This document shows, in pieces, positions 62,863 to 64,000 of a DNA stretch of 64,000 nucleotides (the stretch's first letter is position 1; every line of letters starts with the position of its first letter). Source of the DNA: Ancistrus triradiatus. Lineage: Eukaryota; Chordata; Actinopteri; Siluriformes; Loricariidae. Where the stretch lies: assembly GCA_025084515.1 (NCBI GenBank), contig JAJAGP010000096.1:62001-126000 (forward strand). Reading direction: 5' to 3'. The notes under the pieces are model-generated. The model worked only from the letters and a program-made list of their open reading frames with translations, ran no database searches and was not told the DNA's origin. Made by a program: the position numbers and the translations under genes.

Positions 62863-63122
62863 CAGTTGCCTTGCAACAGTATTCGGCCCCCTTGAACTTG
62901 TCAACCTTTTGCCACATTTCAGGCTTGGCTTCAAACATAAAGATATGAAATTGTAATTTTTTTTGTGAAGAATCAACAACAAGTGGAACACAATCGTGAA
63001 GTGGAACGGAATTTATTGGATATTTAAAACATTTTTTAGAAATAAAAAACTGACCCAAGTGCGGGCGTGCAAAAATTATTCGACTCCCTTGCGTTAATAC
63101 TTTTGTAGCCGCCACCTTTTGC

Positions 63123-63124
<2 letters not shown>
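62860..63124. mobile_element. DNA-transposon end fragment
   Basis: 'gagacagttgccttgcaaca', 'ttcaggcttggcttcaaaca', 'gaagaatcaacaacaagtgg' and 'cacaatcgtgaagtggaacg' match a repeat family frequent in fish genomes. No coding. Ends at a TA microsatellite on both sides. Confidence 0.55.
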
Positions 63125-63156
<32 letters not shown>

Positions 63157-63740
63157 CATATGTTGTGTGTGTGGTGTGTAAGCTGCTGTTATTAAATTAT
63201 ATATATATATATATATATTATATATTATATATATATATATATTATATATATATGCTGTGTGGTAAGCTGCTGTTATTAAATTAGAGATATTGATATATTA
63301 CGTATATCATATACGTTAGATATAGTATTATAATATATTAGATATACGTATACTATATATACGTATATTCTAATATATATAATACGTCTATATATATGAT
63401 CTTAGTATATTATAATTAATAACAGCAGCTTACACTTGGAAAAATTCAGAAACAATATGATACAGGAAAAATATATAATAATTACAAAGTCATAACTTCA
63501 TCATAATTCTGATCGATCCCCTCCCCCCTTCCTATATATATTATATATATTATATACGTATAAGTATATATACGTATATATATATATATATATACGTATA
63601 TATATATATATATACGTATATATATAATTTAATAACAGCAGCTTACACTTGGAAAATTACAGAACAAATATGGATAACAGGAAAAAATATATATAATAAT
63701 TACAAAAGTCATAACTTCATCATAAATTCTGATCGTTTTT
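63125..63740. repeat. AT satellite with direct and inverted duplicated units
   Basis: 'taagctgctgttattaaatta' occurs at about 63178 and 63268. Its inverse 'aataacagcagcttacactt' occurs at about 63418 and 63632, each followed by about 100 matching bases ending 'cataacttcatcataa...ttctgatcg'. The spacers are TATA/TACGTA runs. The two longer units differ mainly by single-base indels in homopolymers. Confidence 0.8.
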
Positions 63741-63960
63741 ACGCTTTTCTTGTTATTTAATTCAAAATGTCTTTACTAGTGAAGCAAAGTCCCTTAAAAA
63801 GACACCAAACTTGGGAATTGCTGAAAAAAATGTACACTTGCGTATATAGTATTTACTCATTAATCATAATTATCAAAGAATTTAAGTTAATTATTAATAC
63901 TAAAATCATAGGGAAATATAATTTTCTGACGTCCGTTTGATTTTCGAAAAAGAAAATAGC
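63741..63960. other. AT-rich flank, nothing recognised
   Basis: No gene or repeat recognised between the satellite block and the promoter-like motifs at the window end. Confidence 0.5.
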
Positions 63961-63964
63961 CTGG

Positions 63965-63995
63965 TCAGCCAATATTTTTACAGCGCATGCGCAGT
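63965..63995. promoter_or_regulatory. CCAAT plus NRF1 pair at window end
   Basis: 'agccaat' at 63967-63973 and the NRF1 palindrome 'gcgcatgcgc' at 63983-63992, with the same motif pair as the las2 promoter. Probably the promoter of a gene lying to the right of the window. Confidence 0.5.
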
Positions 63996-64000
63996 TGAAG

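Overview
The window is nuclear DNA from a ray-finned fish. Evidence: intron-rich genes with GT-AG splice sites, vertebrate proteins (prohormone convertase 1, ELL2, LAS2), and dense fish-type Tc1/mariner remnants, MITEs and tRNA-derived SINEs. The repeats look like those of otophysan fish, possibly a catfish, but that is inference. There are no operons, CRISPR arrays or prokaryotic features. I assembled gene models by hand from splice sites, reading-frame phase and remembered homologues. No search was run.

Layout. (1) 2576-11142, plus strand: pcsk1, exons from the start of the catalytic domain to the stop. The signal-peptide and prodomain exons are not in the window. (2) 14828-16516, plus strand: a compact three-exon glycosyltransferase family 6 gene (ABO/GGTA1/GBGT1 superfamily). 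It has a short tail, one membrane segment, almost no stem and a catalytic domain in a single exon. (3) 20198-46640, minus strand: ell2, complete in 12 coding exons, 618 aa, with a 12.5 kb first intron and one intron whose phase requires a GC-AG splice. (4) 46.7-57.7 kb: no gene recognised, only mobile-element debris. (5) 57739-60921, minus strand: las2 (C18orf54 orthologue), complete in 7 coding exons, 440 aa, with a likely non-coding first exon near 62.26 kb and a CCAAT/NRF1/E-box promoter at about 62.35-62.40 kb. (6) 62.8-63.75 kb: AT microsatellites and locally duplicated and inverted units that may be partly an assembly problem. The last 40 bases hold a second CCAAT plus NRF1 pair.

Roles. 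The genes do not form a pathway. PCSK1 cleaves prohormones in secretory granules. The GT6 enzyme would add Gal or GalNAc to glycans in the Golgi. ELL2 is a Pol II elongation factor of the super elongation complex. LAS2 is poorly characterised. The pcsk1-ell2 adjacency is also found in human 5q15, but here the two genes converge with the GT6 gene between them.

I found no convincing undescribed biological system. The most interesting items are the divergent, intron-reduced GT6 gene, the GC-AG intron in ell2, paired NRF1/CCAAT modules, a SINE inside a minisatellite, several MITEs with perfect terminal repeats, and the rearranged satellite block.
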